From positions 124,001 through 188,000 of the forward strand of contig JALRMH010000054.1 of NCBI GenBank assembly GCA_026119935.1: a stretch of DNA of 64,000 nt, given 5' to 3'. Position 1 is the stretch's first letter; every line of letters begins with the position of its first letter. Under the pieces are notes generated by a model. That model did no database searches. It had not been told where the DNA came from and saw only the letters and a list, made by a program, of their open reading frames with translations. Position numbers and translations under genes: made by a program. Positions 32,086-44,886 of the stretch are shown one piece after another. Source of the DNA: Endothia cerciana. Lineage: Eukaryota; Ascomycota; Sordariomycetes; Diaporthales; Cryphonectriaceae.

Positions 32086-35000
32086 CTAATGATGGACGGG
32101 AGGGCGGGAGCCAGGCGCTTGGGGACCATCCATATTGTTGGTCAGCTCGGCGACACGAGCCTTGATACGTGCTACGCGAGATTCAATGCCTGCGGAGGTG
32201 TTAGTAAGGGTACGATCGGACGGATCATTTTTCAGTGCCATATGATCACTTACTCTCCTCGCCACTCGCATCCGGGGAGTCTGCTGGTTTCACAGGCGCC
32301 GACGGTCGGCCCTGCACGTCCTTTGGTCTTTGCTGGGAAGACAGCTGGGCTGCGGCGGCACGCTCGGCTGCATTCTTGCGGATCTGCGCCCAACGCTCGA
32401 TGGCAGGCGCCGTCTGGGGCTCGTTGGACTCGTCGATGGGTCTAGGCCTGGGCTTGGTCTTAGTCTGACGCACAGGCTCGGGCTTGGGCTGCCGCTCAGC
32501 CTCAGGCTCGGGAGAATCAGTGGACTTGTGTCGCTGGATAGGCGGAGGTGTGGCATTATCTTCGTCATCGCTTTCCGGGACGAAGGCAGGCTGATCGTCA
32601 AGGGGTCCTTGATCGAATCGAGAGAACTCATCCTTCGCCTCCTCAGCCTCGGCGGTATTGACACGAGAACCCTTCTCGTCAGGTGACGCAGCAGATGGCT
32701 CGTACCCCGGCTCGGCGTATCTTGCTTCCACTTGCTGCTGAGGGGACACTGGGCTGATGGGTACAGTCTCGGTAGGTTGCTGCTGTCCTGGAGCCTGCTG
32801 TCCAGACGTCTCTTGCTGAGGCGTGTCGGCCCTTACGGGCGATTCTGGTGCTGGTGTTGGTGCACCACGTTCCGAATCAGCGAGAGCAGTGGTTATGTCA
32901 GCGGGTGCATTCTCTGGCACCTTCGAAACCCGCCTCTGCCTTCCAAACAGTCTTCTGAACCCGCCTCCGCCCTTCTTCTCCTCTTTGTGGAGCTTCTTGG
33001 GCTGCTTCGGGCTACCCCCATCGGCAGGCTCGGGGGACGTCATGTTGTCGCGAGCCATGTCCAAGCTTCTCTTCAGCGCCTCTCCTTGAGGCAACGGGGG
33101 AAGTGGAGAGTTGCGGCCCATCTCTGAAACTGCCGGCGCAGGGCTCAATGGCTCCTCCCGTCTCTCTTCGCGGGGTGACCGCACCGAAGGCGACGGCGTA
33201 GCTAACGGTGATGGTGACGGCTCTTCAGGCAGTGCGCTCCCTAGTAGTCCGTTTGACTGCATGGTCGACTGTCCGAGACCGCGCCCTGCCATGGAATTCG
33301 CCAAATAGGCCTCACGGATCGTGTCCTTGTCATATTTGTTTGCCCACTTCATGGCTGGCGAAGCTTCCTTCATGATCATCGGCTGCAGCGTCATCACGCT
33401 CTGTGTCTTCTCGGCCACCAGCTCAGCGTCGGTACGACCTCGACGGACTGGCATGTTCTGAGCTTGCCGTCTCTCCCGCTCTTGCTTCGCCTGGAGCTGC
33501 TGCGCTGCGGCTTGGATCTTTGCCTGCTGGTCCGGACCGAGACTCGTCTTACTGATACCGCCGGTCGTTGCGCTGTTCTTGAGACGGCCATTTTCCAAAG
33601 CGTTCTTCCCCGCAGTTGACTTGCGCCGAGCGACGCTGTCCTTGTCCTTATCCCTGCGCCTCCAGCTGAAAAAGCTCTTCTTTTGTGCGACATACGCGCC
33701 CTCCACGGGTTCGGTTGCTGCACCTCTGAGTACCTCCTCGAAAACAAGCCATCTCCCATTCCTAATGGTCGTCTCAATGACCGCACAACGGCCGAAGGCT
33801 GCCTTCCTCTCGGAAGTCTCTTCAGGTGCTAGGCTGTTCATCCATACCCACCAAAAAGCTTCATCAAGATCGATCCTGTTGATGCTGGCAAGTTCGCCCT
33901 GCTCGATAGCAGGCGACGACTCAAGCCGCGGCCTGTGAGATTGGGCAGATTGCTGTCGCACACTTATATCGATCGGGGGCAGCACCTTGTCTGGGGGTAA
34001 AAGACTAGTAGGACTGGTGGAACGGTCGTCCACAAAGCCAGACGATAAGAAGTCAGCCCAGGATGGCGTCGTCGGTCTCCCGCCTCTGTTAGCGCCGGAA
34101 GCCGGTGTCGATCTCAATCCCCTGATGGGCTGTGGTACTGGCGTTGATAACATATCGTCATCATCTTCCTCGTCCAATGCGCTTTGGAAGCCGATGTCCT
34201 CGAATCGTGACCATGATGCATCCCGCAAGCTCGTAGAGTGTTTCACGCTAGACACTGCCTGGGTCTGGTTGGCCGCAGCAATGGCTCGCAACACTCTTCG
34301 ACATTCCTCGGTCAAAGCTGCCACGGGATCCTCGTATTCGGAGAAGCGCTGCAACGAATCCTCTCGGTATTGGAAGTGATTTCCTCGGCGGAGAAGAGAG
34401 AACGGAGTTGGCGAGACGGATTCAACGATCATCACCACTTTGTAGGTGGATGCTTGCATCAAGATCGGTCGCTTTGGTGGGTACTCGGTGTCCTGGAGCA
34501 GCGACTGTAGGGACCTCGGTAGCATTGAGATGGTGCCAGGACCCTGCTGCGCAGGACCGAGCGTTCGAAGGTATGCGAAGAAGAGGTGACTCGTCGCGTC
34601 GGCCGCTCTGTTGGTGGTCAGTCTCCTTTCGAGTCCTGTGGGCAGGCGCGCTGATACTCACTTCAACCACTCCTTGTACCCGCCATCAAAAGCATTGTTT
34701 GTGTCCTTATGCTCGAATGCCCACCAAGCTGCCATCCGAGACAGCTTACGACCACCAAAGCCGTTCATCTTGCCGTGTGCTGCGATGGCTGATAGGAGGT
34801 CGAAGAAGTTGAAAATGATACTCGAGCGAGCGCCATTCTCGACACTAAGTGGGATGAAGGTCTTGAAAGAGTCGCGAGCCATGTTCGAGTCTGTAGGGCA
34901 ACGGTCAGCCTCCGATCCCTCGTCCAGTGTCTATAAAGCATCGTGCATACCTTGCTCTCCCACTTTAAACAGCTCATAGGCATCCCAGCCTACCACGCCA

Positions 35001-35575
35001 CCTTGCAGCCGGCTCCAGCACCACTTTATGACACCCGTGATGACCTGTTATCAGATTTAGCGCTGAGACGGGTGCAATTGTCCGTGGAACATACCATCGG
35101 CTCCGTCATCCGCAACTCCTGCGCTAGTGTCTCCCCGCGTATCGCATGGTTGTCGAAGAAGTGGCGTATGAATGTGCGGACGGCGCTGGGATCAGAAGTT
35201 GGCCGGAAAGGTAGGAGCAGGAACGGGTGATCGAGAGCTGCGCATCAATGAATGTCAGATCAGCCTGTGTGGAACGCAACAGATGAGGTTGAGAGGCTGT
35301 AGCTGGTGCAGGCGCCTAGGACGAAGATGGACTAAGACAAAGGGAGTCTGCAGGCACGCAGTGAGAGACCCAGATGCGAGATTGATTGACGACGTACCTC
35401 TGTTCTTGATCTCTTCGGTACATCGCTTGACCAGTTCGTGTACCTCCTCGGGCTCGACCCAAGATCGAGCCCACGCATCAGTCCATTGTTTTGCGGCTGG
35501 TTGTTGGTCGAGATCAGTATTGCCACCCTTCTTTTTGGACTTGCCGTCCTTCTTGGAGCGTGAGAAGATTCCCAT
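32086..35575 (-). CDS. MSB1: Msb1/Mug8-domain morphogenesis protein
   Basis: Six exons: 35575-35398, 35237-35095, 35044-34951, 34890-34662, 34607-32254 and 32189-32086 (1,033 residues). All junctions are GT-AG and in phase. Msb1/Mug8 proteins act in Cdc42/Rho polarity signalling and cell-wall growth at the cortex; the N-terminal half is related to RhoGAP folds. Conserved stretches: AARSWVEPEEV-type start (DAWARSWVEPEEVHELVKRC), FLLLPFRPTSDPSAVRTFIR, HAIRGETLAQELRMTEPMV, GVIKWCWSRLQGGVVGWDAY, FKTFIPLSVENGARSSIIF, AAWWAFEHKD and DLDEAFWWVWMNSLAPEETS. The C-terminal half is disordered with Pro/Ser/Glu-rich regions, a basic patch (GGGFRRLFGRQRRVSK) that could bind membrane lipids, and a short final helix (ESRVARIKARVAELTNN) on its own small exon. 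Confidence 0.93.
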
Positions 35576-38500
35576 CGTCTTGTATCAAGGGATCGATCTC
35601 GGCTTAGACTCCTCGGAATATTTGAGACATTCGAGGCTCAAAGGCGGAATCCACTCGCTCGGCACAACGCGGTTGGCGTGTTTGGACCGGTCCGTGAGAG
35701 AAGCGTTGTGTAATAATTGGAAAGTCGACGATGGCGACTCGCGAACCTGGTCTTTTCAACGGCGACCAATGCGAGCGGCGACCCAGGCAGATCTCGTCGG
35801 ATCGGCGGTAGGGTAGAATCCTCGGTCGGAATTTTGGGCGGTTGCCGAGTTGCGGCGCGATGTCACAAGATGAATCGTGATATGAGGGAGCCTAAGCGAT
35901 TGCCTTAAAGGGGGGGGGGGGAGGGGTGTATCGAAACGGTATTGGAATGGTCAAGTGAGTGAAACCTCTGGTGATAATGCCCCCCAAACAGAGAAAAAAA
36001 TTAAGGGTATCGAAAAGATTAAAAAAAAAAAAAAAAGACAGGCTGCAGGATGATAACGAAAGGGTCGAGAAGAAGCATGTGGTAGTAGATTGGAAGGGAA
36101 GAGAGAGAGAAAGAAAAAAAAAAGTGGTACAGCGGTAGAGGGGAAGCAGCTCTCAGGGGTAGAGAGACTGAAGGGGAAAGGAGAGGTGATTGCAGATGGA
36201 CCTGATGCACCTCTTGCGCGGGTGCAAGATTGTACGGGTAGCAATTGATAGGTCGCAGGTGAAATTAATTGGACGTGCCCTGTCACCAATCCGTCATTCA
36301 ATCGTTGAAACTACTACCGTCCTAATACCACCGTACTCCTACCCGGGAATACTTCTCCGTTGCCGAATGCACAGATTAGAATTCGATGATCCTCTAGGGT
36401 GTTAAATCGGGGCGGTGCCACGGCGAGTACATTGGACGCCAGAGAGCTTTCCACATGACGCAGAGGACGTAACTCACGATGGTGACAAGGCACAAACCAC
36501 CTCAGGGTGGCCTAGTCTTGGGGAGGTAGTGGTCGAGGAGGGTACTTCTGTCAGGTTGGACAGCAAGGCCGACGCAGCTGGTGTAGGACGTGCCCTGCGG
36601 TGATTGCTGTGTTGGTCGTGCAATGTGCCGCCCTGTGCCTGAAAAGAAATTAAAGGCGTTGAGGGGAGCCTCAGAATGAAGCAGCCGCACGAAGAGGGAA
36701 CCGGGCTGGGGTACGACTCCTGCCCCAGCTTCAGTCCCCCTCCTCGCGCCTCCGTCCGTGTCCGTGCTGTTGTTTCTCGTCAGGCACGTTCCACCGCTGT
36801 CCAGAGCACCGGTACCTGGTCTCGACCGTCTGGTACAATCGCTGGTTGTTTGACGATGACAATGTTTGATGAAGCTGTACGTTTCTGACGGGGGTAATCA
36901 CGGATGCAGGTACGGCATGCGCTGGAAATTGTAAGAGGGGGTTGGATCAATCATGCGCTCTCAACCTAAAACGTCGACAGGCTCTGTACCGGCCTTGTCT
37001 CCGCGACTACACAGCATCACTGTCAGTGCCAGTCCAGACCCCACCGTCAACCTCAGTCTGGGCAGCTGTGCTCCTGGGACCATGCAAGAGCTATGGAACC
37101 TCCGCGTCCCGACCGGCGCCGTGCTTCAATTCTCCACGGACGGGATACGATGATACCCAGGCATGCCGGGAACCACAGTATGGATCGTCCACCCGTCTGA
37201 TCCTAGCGACCTCGTCGTCCCGCCGTGGTGGGTTGATGACATGCGAAAATCTCCGGGCGTGGTTGGACAGAACCATACGGGCTGAGCTGCTATCGGAAGG
37301 CTGCAGCACGGCATAAGAACGACGAAGCGGCCTTGTGCCAACCTCATTACGGGAAGTTCTACCATTCACCTCTCAACACCTGGCAGCTTTGTCAAGACCT
37401 GTGCCGCCAAAAGTCCTGTCGACCGAACTTGCTCCTCTGGAGTCTGGGCATCACCTTTGCCCCCCCACATGGCGTACGCCGGGATGGCACCCAACCTCTC
37501 CACTCCGAGCCCCTTGCATGAAAGACTGCGGTGACAGGATGAGCACTTCATCGGATATGCATGGTAGCTTGCTGCCAGCGCATCGATAAAAGGGCCACCA
37601 TCACGGCCGGCTGCACATGGCCACCAAGCGAACGGGTACATCCATTGGGTAGCATCTTGCTCTATGCGCTGGCAGTGCATTCACCACCCATCAGCCGAGA
37701 ACCACTAGAGCCCTCCCTTACCATAGTACAAATACTCAGTAGTAGGGTCTCGTCGAGATAGCCCCGCGTGCCAATGATTGACGGCGAACGGATCCTCTCA
37801 CTCGACCTCGCCACAACCACCACCACCACCACCACCACCACCACAGCACGGCGGGGGGTTGCCACCCTCTAGAAGCAACAGACCGCCCCGGCCGATCAAG
37901 CTCGCGTCGGTGGCTTGCTGACGACCTGCATCTCGCTATGCAGGTCTCGCCTGGGACCTGCATCTGCCGTCCCCTCGGTGCTGCGCCTCGGGGCGATTCT
38001 CACCTGATCATTCAACCGCCTGCAGGTTGGCGCCACCTCCCTTGAGCTTCGGTACTTGGGATGTTGGGGGCCAACCCGAACCGTACCTCACCTGGTACGG
38101 ATTCGTACATCTGCTCTCAAGACAGAGAGAGACCTTGGCCGCGCCCCCCCTCCCCCCCAGATACGGTGTCCGCGGTAGCCCTTGGCCATGTACTCGACTT
38201 CCCCAGCGTTTGGTGACACGACGCACCCGGTTTAGGATCGGCCACTATTGACAGTGTCTAGCACAGATACCACCCTTGCGACCGAATCACAGGTCGTTGG
38301 AGAATATACTTTTCCCCGATGCAGACAGCATCAGTAGTACACGGCGCCCAGGCCAATCGCTAACGTCGAGGACTTGCGAGACATGGCATTCTCGCAGTGA
38401 TCGATACGGAGCAATGGGAAGGCAACGAAAAATGCTTCGACTGAATCAACCCGATCTGGATCAACGAGAGTCCCACCTTACCTGACCCACAGACACGACC

Positions 38501-39108
38501 TCCGCAGCAAACCCCCCTCTGGCTGCAGCAAGGTGAAATGACATGTTACCCCGTGGTTCACTACTATGTACTAACAAGGTTGAGCCGCACAGGGTGAAAC
38601 GGCGGGCTCAAAATAGTACATATTACAGTATGTAGTACTATGGTACCGCGGCCACTCCACCGACCCACACCACCCGATCTTGGTAGCCTATCCATGCCAG
38701 ATGGGCTTGTCGCCGGCGGAGGGAGCAAACAAAGTCGGACCGAACTTCCTGAACCAAGCTTTCAGGTGTTGTTTCCGGAGTCTGCCGAACCAAGATGTCC
38801 GGCACACTGAAGGAATATATATCTTGGTCGAAAGCAGACATCTTGGTGCAGATTTTACCCGGGCAGGCTGTAATGGTCTACTCACGTCCTCGGTGAAAAC
38901 GATTCCAGGTATGTAGGGATGTGATGAGTCCGCAGTAGTGTGGCTCTGTCACTTTAGAAAGCATAACCATCACTGCGGTGAAGGTCGAAGACAATTGGCG
39001 ACATCGGCCATAACGCTCCGGAGTCATTAGTGTCAACGGTGCAGCGGAGCCCCGATGACCTCCTAGAGCCGCAGTGTCTATTCTTTACTTGCGGGCTACT
39101 GCCGCCTA
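35576..39108. other. Long gene-free region
   Basis: About 3.5 kb between two minus-strand genes. It holds G12 at 35910-35921, A-rich runs near 36018-36033 and 36110-36121, an ACC repeat at 37816-37844 and A/T-rich motifs near 38560-38640. Open frames are short and unrecognised. The right part would be the 3' flank of the F-box gene; the left part the promoter of MSB1. Confidence 0.6.
37816..37844. repeat. (ACC)n microsatellite
   Basis: About nine ACC units in the long gene-free region. Confidence 0.9.
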
Positions 39109-40757
39109 TCAGCCCTCTCCAAATCCGTAGGTCCTGACCCGACTGAAGAACCACGGTTTGTTATTGTCATTTCGAAGGGTGAACTCGTCCCATACGTCGC
39201 TCGTCTTGTTGAAGCTGTAGAAGCCCCTCCATATGAGCTTGTTGTTCCGCGCGCCCTTGCCCGCCGACCGCAGGTTCAGCTCCATGCGGTACAGGTAATT
39301 CCCCCCGCCGTCAGACTCCACAAACAGGTCGCCCTCCGAGTCCGCGAGGCTGACCTCCTTCTCTCCGTCGCCTTCCTTCCCCTCGTATTCAGCGGCCGAG
39401 CTCAGCTTCCACCTTGCAGGCAGCGCGAGGTGCATCACGCTAGATGGGAGATGGCTCATCGCCCCGCCCTTGTGCGTTGCCATGTTCTCCTTCGTCATGT
39501 GGTGTACGACTGCTGAGGGTTCCTCAACCGTGCAGAGTGAGATTGCCGTCCCGTCTCTGAACAGGCGTAAGTAACGGTAGTAAGTCACTATGTGCACAGG
39601 GCTGTTCCACTGAATCGAGTTGACCTGCTGGCCGGGCCGGATGTAGTTCACAGTGCTGATGTAGCACCCGTTAAACCTTATGCGCGGTCTGCGCCGGAAC
39701 ATCTTCTGCCAAGAGGACTGGTATGTTGTGTTGAACAGGGCGATCGTCGTCGCGTAGGCCTCCTCCTCTTGCCTCCGCTCGAATTCGTTCGGGTCGGAGT
39801 CGGCGTCAAGGAGACCGCTGAGGATGGCGAGGTCTCGCCGGGCGGACTCCGGGATCGGCCGCCAGTCGGGGTGCACCTGAAAGTCGTAGTGCATACATGT
39901 GAAGCCGAATTTGGAGCCGAGGCAGACCTGCCGCCAGACGCTGTCTTCTGTGCCGACGAGCCAGGCGAAGCGCTTGCACACGCGGGACAGCCGGACGAAA
40001 TCGCCTACGTCGGCTGTGGCGACGTCTTGTAGGATGTGAATGAGAATCTCTTCGGGCAGCGAGGCGATGGGACACGGAGGGTTGGGCATGCCCTTTATTG
40101 GTGGTGCCGCGGGCTCGATCTTGAGTTTGGAGAAGCTGGCGATCAGATCTTCGGTCGTCAGCGGCTTGCCCTCTGGCGACCCTATCGTCGACGGCTCCTG
40201 AGCAGTAGTTGTAAGCTTGCTCGACTGTGCTGGTCTGGCCCATGCTGCCGCGAAGTGTTTGTTCTTGTACTTCTGGTCGACTTTGTGATCCATCTAAACC
40301 ATGCAATGTCAGAAGAGACGGAGAGAGACTCGATACAACAGAAGAGAAGACGCACTCTGAAGGCCTTCCGGTACAGTGTCAAGCTGTCTCCTAGGGAGCC
40401 CTGTGTCTCCTTCTCTACTGCGCGCTCATAATGATCTAGTGCCGTGACCAGTTCTGCCTTTCCGTTCTCATCTTGATTTTTTGCATGTATAGGTTCGGGT
40501 TCGTCGAATGCTCTGGCCTCGACGTAGTCCTCATCCGTGTCGATCACCCTCGGCTTCCCGGAGCTCAGATGGGTCGACCGGAGCGGCCCCTGGGCGGTGT
40601 CTTTGGAGCTCTCGGCGAGGATGGCGACGGTATTCTCCTGCTGCTGCTGCTGCAGCTGCTGCAAGGCAGAGACCACCGTGTGTCTTGCCCGGACTTCAGC
40701 GCGCCATTGCTCACGAAAGGTATCGAGCTCCAGGTTGACGTCCTGAGGGGCGTCCAT
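39109..40757 (-). CDS. pof7: Fbxo9/Pof7/Hrt3-type F-box protein
   Basis: Two exons, 40757-40356 and 40293-39109, giving 528 residues. The splice (donor GTGCGT, acceptor TTTAG) joins LTLYRKAFR to MDHKVDQKYKNKHF, a junction conserved in this family. Members are substrate receptors of SCF ubiquitin ligases; Hrt3, Pof7 and Fbxo9 share an N-terminal MIT/TPR-like segment, here ALDHYERAVEKETQGSLGD. After a spacer comes the F-box (about residues 207-257; PIASLPEEILIHILQDVA, VRLSRVCKRFAWLVG, SVWRQVCLGSKFGF). The C-terminal domain contains RPRIRFNGCYISTVNYIRPG, HIVTYYRYLRLFRDGT and MELNLRSAGKGARNNKLIW. A short Gln tract (LQQLQQQQQEN) lies near the N-terminus. All family blocks are present; no defect seen. 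Confidence 0.95.
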
Positions 40758-41664
40758 GGCTGAGGGGGGAAGTGCTTGATTATAAATACATGGACTGAGG
40801 AACCAAGAGCTTTTTCTTGAGGGGTGTGAGAGCAGGGTGATATTATGAGACACTAGACGAGTGCCAGCGGGATATGTTCATGCTCAGGTTATGATTTGGT
40901 TCAGGATAGTGGAAAGTATTGATGCTGGATGAAGAAGACGTTCCATGGCAGTGTAAGTAACGACGGCCTTCGAGGGCCCGGAACAGCCGCCCACATCAGC
41001 TTATCTTATCAGTGACGATATACGTACTGCTGCGACCCTTCCACTAACTATGTAGATGCAGATCTTCCCTCCTTTACGGGATCAAGATGACTTGCCCCTC
41101 CAACAACGTGACCGTGCATTGTCGTCTCATGTTCAAAAGGTACAGATAGGAAATAGCATATATTCTCGGTGATTAGAGCACATCAATACTTCAGAACCTC
41201 AGTATCGCCTCCTGGGCGCCTGTAAAGTGGTGGCCGAGATCTGGACGGGACGACCCCCGGCACCGCGAAACCGGAGATCCCATGTGCCAGATTCACCAAT
41301 GACAGATGCGCAGTGGGGTGACATCATGTACTTGCCGCGATCCCGCTAAGGGCTGCCCGCGCCGCGCCCTTGCGCTGCCAAAACCCCGTCCAGAAAAAAA
41401 GAACGGCGCTGGACTTCTGTGGTATCTGAAAAGCTATCCCCCGAACTTCCAGCCAGCAGAAAACAACCACCCTCCACCACAGTTCTCTGCATAGCCATTC
41501 CTCCCTGCCTTCGCATCGAACACCATCATCGACTGCCACGACAACGACATTCCGAGATCTCACGGCCGCGTCGGCCCCCTCTCCACCTCCAGCTCCACGC
41601 GCTCAGCGTGACTGGACTGCACGACTCGGGCAGACTTCACTGCGCGAAGCTTAGTCCGCCCGGC
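40758..41664. other. Divergent promoter region between the F-box and carrier genes
   Basis: 907 bp with no supported gene; the leader of the mitochondrial carrier gene probably begins in its right third. Confidence 0.6.
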
Positions 41665-43054
41665 ATGGCCAGCGCCCTCGCAGACAGCCTGCATGGGCAG
41701 AATCATGACCGATTCGATCGCAAGGACGATCTGAGCACGCGCCGCATGCTGCCGGCCGAGCAGGACTTGAGTGATGCCGATCCACTGCCCGACATCACAC
41801 CCTTTCAGAAGATGCTGTCTGCTACGTCAGGCAGCCTTCTGACTGGGCTGACGAGTATGTCGTACTTCCCTCTGCCTCATAGCACACACAGCATACTTAC
41901 TCCAGACAGTGACACCACTAGATGTCGTCCGAGTACGCTGGCAATCGCAAAGCGTGCAGCAGCCGAGCCCTGCGAAGAACACCGCATTCAACAAAACCCC
42001 CAATAAAGCACCCGACGCCTTTCGGCCCGCCAACCTTGGTGTGACTGCCTGCTGCAGGGAGGTATTCTTCGCGAACAACAACGCCGAGGTCTGTGTCGTT
42101 GGTCCTCACGTCAACGGGCCGATAAGAGGGATCGAGTGTGCTGTGGAGGAGACACAGAAGAGAACATTCACATCTACGTTTGATGGAATGCGCAAGATTG
42201 CTAGAAACGAAGGGCTGTTCACTCTATGGAGAGGGCTGTCACCGACGCTTCTTATGGCGATACCGGCTAACATGATCTACTTCACGGGATATGAATGGCT
42301 ACGGTACGATAAAAAGAGCCCCCTTGCGTGGATGGACAATGACTCGGCACCACTGGTGGCGGGAGCTTTCGCGAGAGTCGTCGCTGCCACATCCATCGGT
42401 CCCATCGAGCTATTTCGAACGAAACTCCAGGCCTCACACGGCGATACGGCCGCCGGCCACGTCAAGGACACCCTGCAAAGCATGCAGGAGTCGGTCAGGA
42501 CGCAAGGCTACCGGTCGCTCTGGCGAGGCCTCAGTTTGACACTCTGGAGAGATGTACCGTTCTCAGCCATGTACTGGTGGGGCTATGAAACAATACGGGG
42601 CAGACTTACAGAGGCTCGAGAGCGCGGCCGGGGCCGGACATATGAAGGCGACATTCGCGCGCGGCGGCGGTCACAGAGCCAGGAAAACCATCGAGAGACA
42701 TTTACGGACAGCTTCGTCGCCGGGTCCTTGTCGGGAGCCATGGCTTGTATCGCCACCATGCCGTTCGACGTTGGCAAGACACGGACGCAGGTGTTTCAAG
42801 GCACAGGGAGGAGCACGGCGGGCGATGTCGGCAAGGCAGCTGCGGCGCCGGAGGAGCAGACCATGTTCGGCCTCCTTCGCCATATCGTGAAGACCGAGGG
42901 CGTTCCTGGCCTGTTCAGGGGCTGGATGCCACGTGTGATGAAGGTTGCACCCGCGTGTGCGATTATGATTAGCAGCTTTGAAATGGGCAAGAAGCTGTTT
43001 AGGGACGTCAACGAGCGGGCATTGAAAAAGCAGCAAGAGCGAGACGTGGACTGA
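41665..43054 (+). CDS. MTM1: Mitochondrial carrier Mtm1 (SLC25A39/40 type)
   Basis: Exons 41665-41854 and 41910-43054 give 444 residues. The acceptor at 41908-41909 is chosen because it restores frame into TPLDVVRVRWQ. Mtm1 sits in the mitochondrial inner membrane; yeast Mtm1 affects manganese loading of Sod2 and iron homeostasis, and the animal homologues are needed for mitochondrial glutathione import. Three carrier signatures are present: TPLDVVRVRWQ, GPIELFRTKLQ and MPFDVGKTRTQ, each followed by a matrix helix (IARNEGLFTLWRGLSPTLLM; VRTQGYRSLWRGLSLTLWRD; VKTEGVPGLFRGWMPRVMKV). The first matrix loop is long and has four cysteines (TACCREVFF, AEVCVVG, GIECAVEE), the feature that sets Mtm1 apart from other carriers. 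Residues 1-50 form a polar extension without an obvious presequence. Confidence 0.95.
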
Positions 43055-44886
43055 AGTTTTGGCATTCGACAATTCTCCACTTACCAGCATGGCACTGCAC
43101 GGCGTTCGGTTTCAGACAAAGGCATTGGCACACAATCTGGCGTTGATCCTATGGGGACGAGGGGTTCATCTGGTACCGAGAGCGTGTACGTTCACGTTCT
43201 GGGGATGAGATGCTGGTACAAGCCTGCATGCTGCGTTGACCTCGATGTGTACTGTACTGTACTGTACTGTATCTGTATCTGTATCTGTATCTGTATCTGT
43301 ACCATACACAAGCAAAGTCAGGTGGGAAGCACCGATTCTTGACTCCTTGTAATTAATCTCAGGCTTAACCAAGAAAAGGACAACATAAATTACTCTAGTA
43401 CATAGCCGATGTATCACCACCCCATCGCTACCCTATTTCGTAACATATAGGGCGCATCCGTGTGCTCGTTATACCAGCTCGAATTAGAAGCCCAATTATG
43501 GTTTCAAGATGTTCCTAATTTATAAAGGACTTTATGACATAACGAAAACAAAAATAAGGAGAAGTGCTCGGCCTGAAGATAAATTGTTCTGAGTAAATTA
43601 GCAGGGCACCACTGATATAGCAGTAGTGATGTCCGTCAAAACGCGGGATTCAGAGTAGCAGAATGCGTCTTGATGGGGTGTCTCGTCACATTCAGCTCAG
43701 ATAGCTCTCGACGACCCATGCAGTTGTCGTCATAGTCTAGCAGAGCACACGGAGGAGATGACGACCTTTCTATCACACAAGGTCGAGCTTCTGGGGATCG
43801 ATCTAAAACGTGCCCCCACCTCTAGAGGGACTCCGTTTTTTTTTTGCGTCGCAATCCGCAGCCCGCATTGCCGTACCGTTTAGAGGCTAATCTGCAGCAC
43901 ACAAGCAATCAAGCGAGCCACTAAGCCATGCACGCACCCCTGACGGGACCTCAGCTCAACCTTCAGGTCAACCGCGCAGGGGCTCGAAATGAAAACCGGA
44001 TGCTTCTCAATTTCCCCACGTGGCCTCCCGATAATAGGAAAAGAGAAGAGAAAGAAAAAGGAATAAGAAGAAGAAAAAGGGAAAAGAAGAAGAAGAAGAA
44101 GACAGGCAGGGCTCTCTGATCTGGAATTCAGCAATGATCATATTGGGTGTAGGCTTTGTCTTCTTCACAGGAGATTATACTGGAGTGCTATAGAGATTGT
44201 CATATTCCGAGTTGGCAGCGTGCATGCATGCAGAGAAGTACCGGAACTCTGTCGGAGCCCCTGCCAAGATTGCAGATGACCAGGTATCAACGGTCGAGGC
44301 GAATCCTATCCTATGAGCAAGCAGATCGGGAGTTCCATGGTTGGGTGCTGTGTGGGTGGGTGTGTGTACACGCGGGTTATCGCATCCCACCTTTGTCTGT
44401 CTTTCTTACATTAGAGGGCCGCAAATGCGAAAGTCCTGGCTGCGATCTCAGCTCATGCCTGCGACGACCGTGGACCCTGGTTTTGGCATTTTATTTTACT
44501 TTATCGAGCCAGCCGAGCCTGTCTTCTCCCTCTGATCCCCTCTCTAGTCCAACGGCAGAGGCGGACGGACGTCAGGAAAATTGCGACACGACGCATGACC
44601 AGTCCCGCTAGTGATATCTTGGATATCTTACATGTGGTGTCCCCTGCAATTTGAGCCTTGTGCATCTATCTAACAGCTGCTTGTGTTCCGCATCCTTCGG
44701 TCCTCACAACTCATAAAGACGGTGACTTCGAGCGAGACTGCTTATACAGTTGGGATCATCATTCAACGATCGCTAACTGGGGCCAAGGCACTCGGTAAAA
44801 TTTCGAGTCTTTCTACGCGCGCTAAGGCACGATCAGAGGCGGCTGTTTTTGGAGAGTCCCGCGGGGCTCGCGAACCTCCGTCCACA
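43055..44886. other. Intergenic region
   Basis: About 1.8 kb. It holds the TGTAC/TGTATC repeat at 43248-43297, an A/T-richer stretch at 43370-43640, T8-9 near 43837 and a purine-rich GAA-type tract at 44038-44103. No gene recognised. Confidence 0.65.
43248..43297. repeat. Compound repeat (TGTAC)4(TGTATC)5
   Basis: A 5-bp unit changes into a 6-bp unit by insertion of one base; located 3' of the Mtm1 gene. Confidence 0.95.

Noticed and set aside
31762..32445. 227-codon plus-strand frame at the 3' end of MSB1
   Set aside because: Begins at TTG, overlaps the last MSB1 exons in antisense and has no recognisable sequence.
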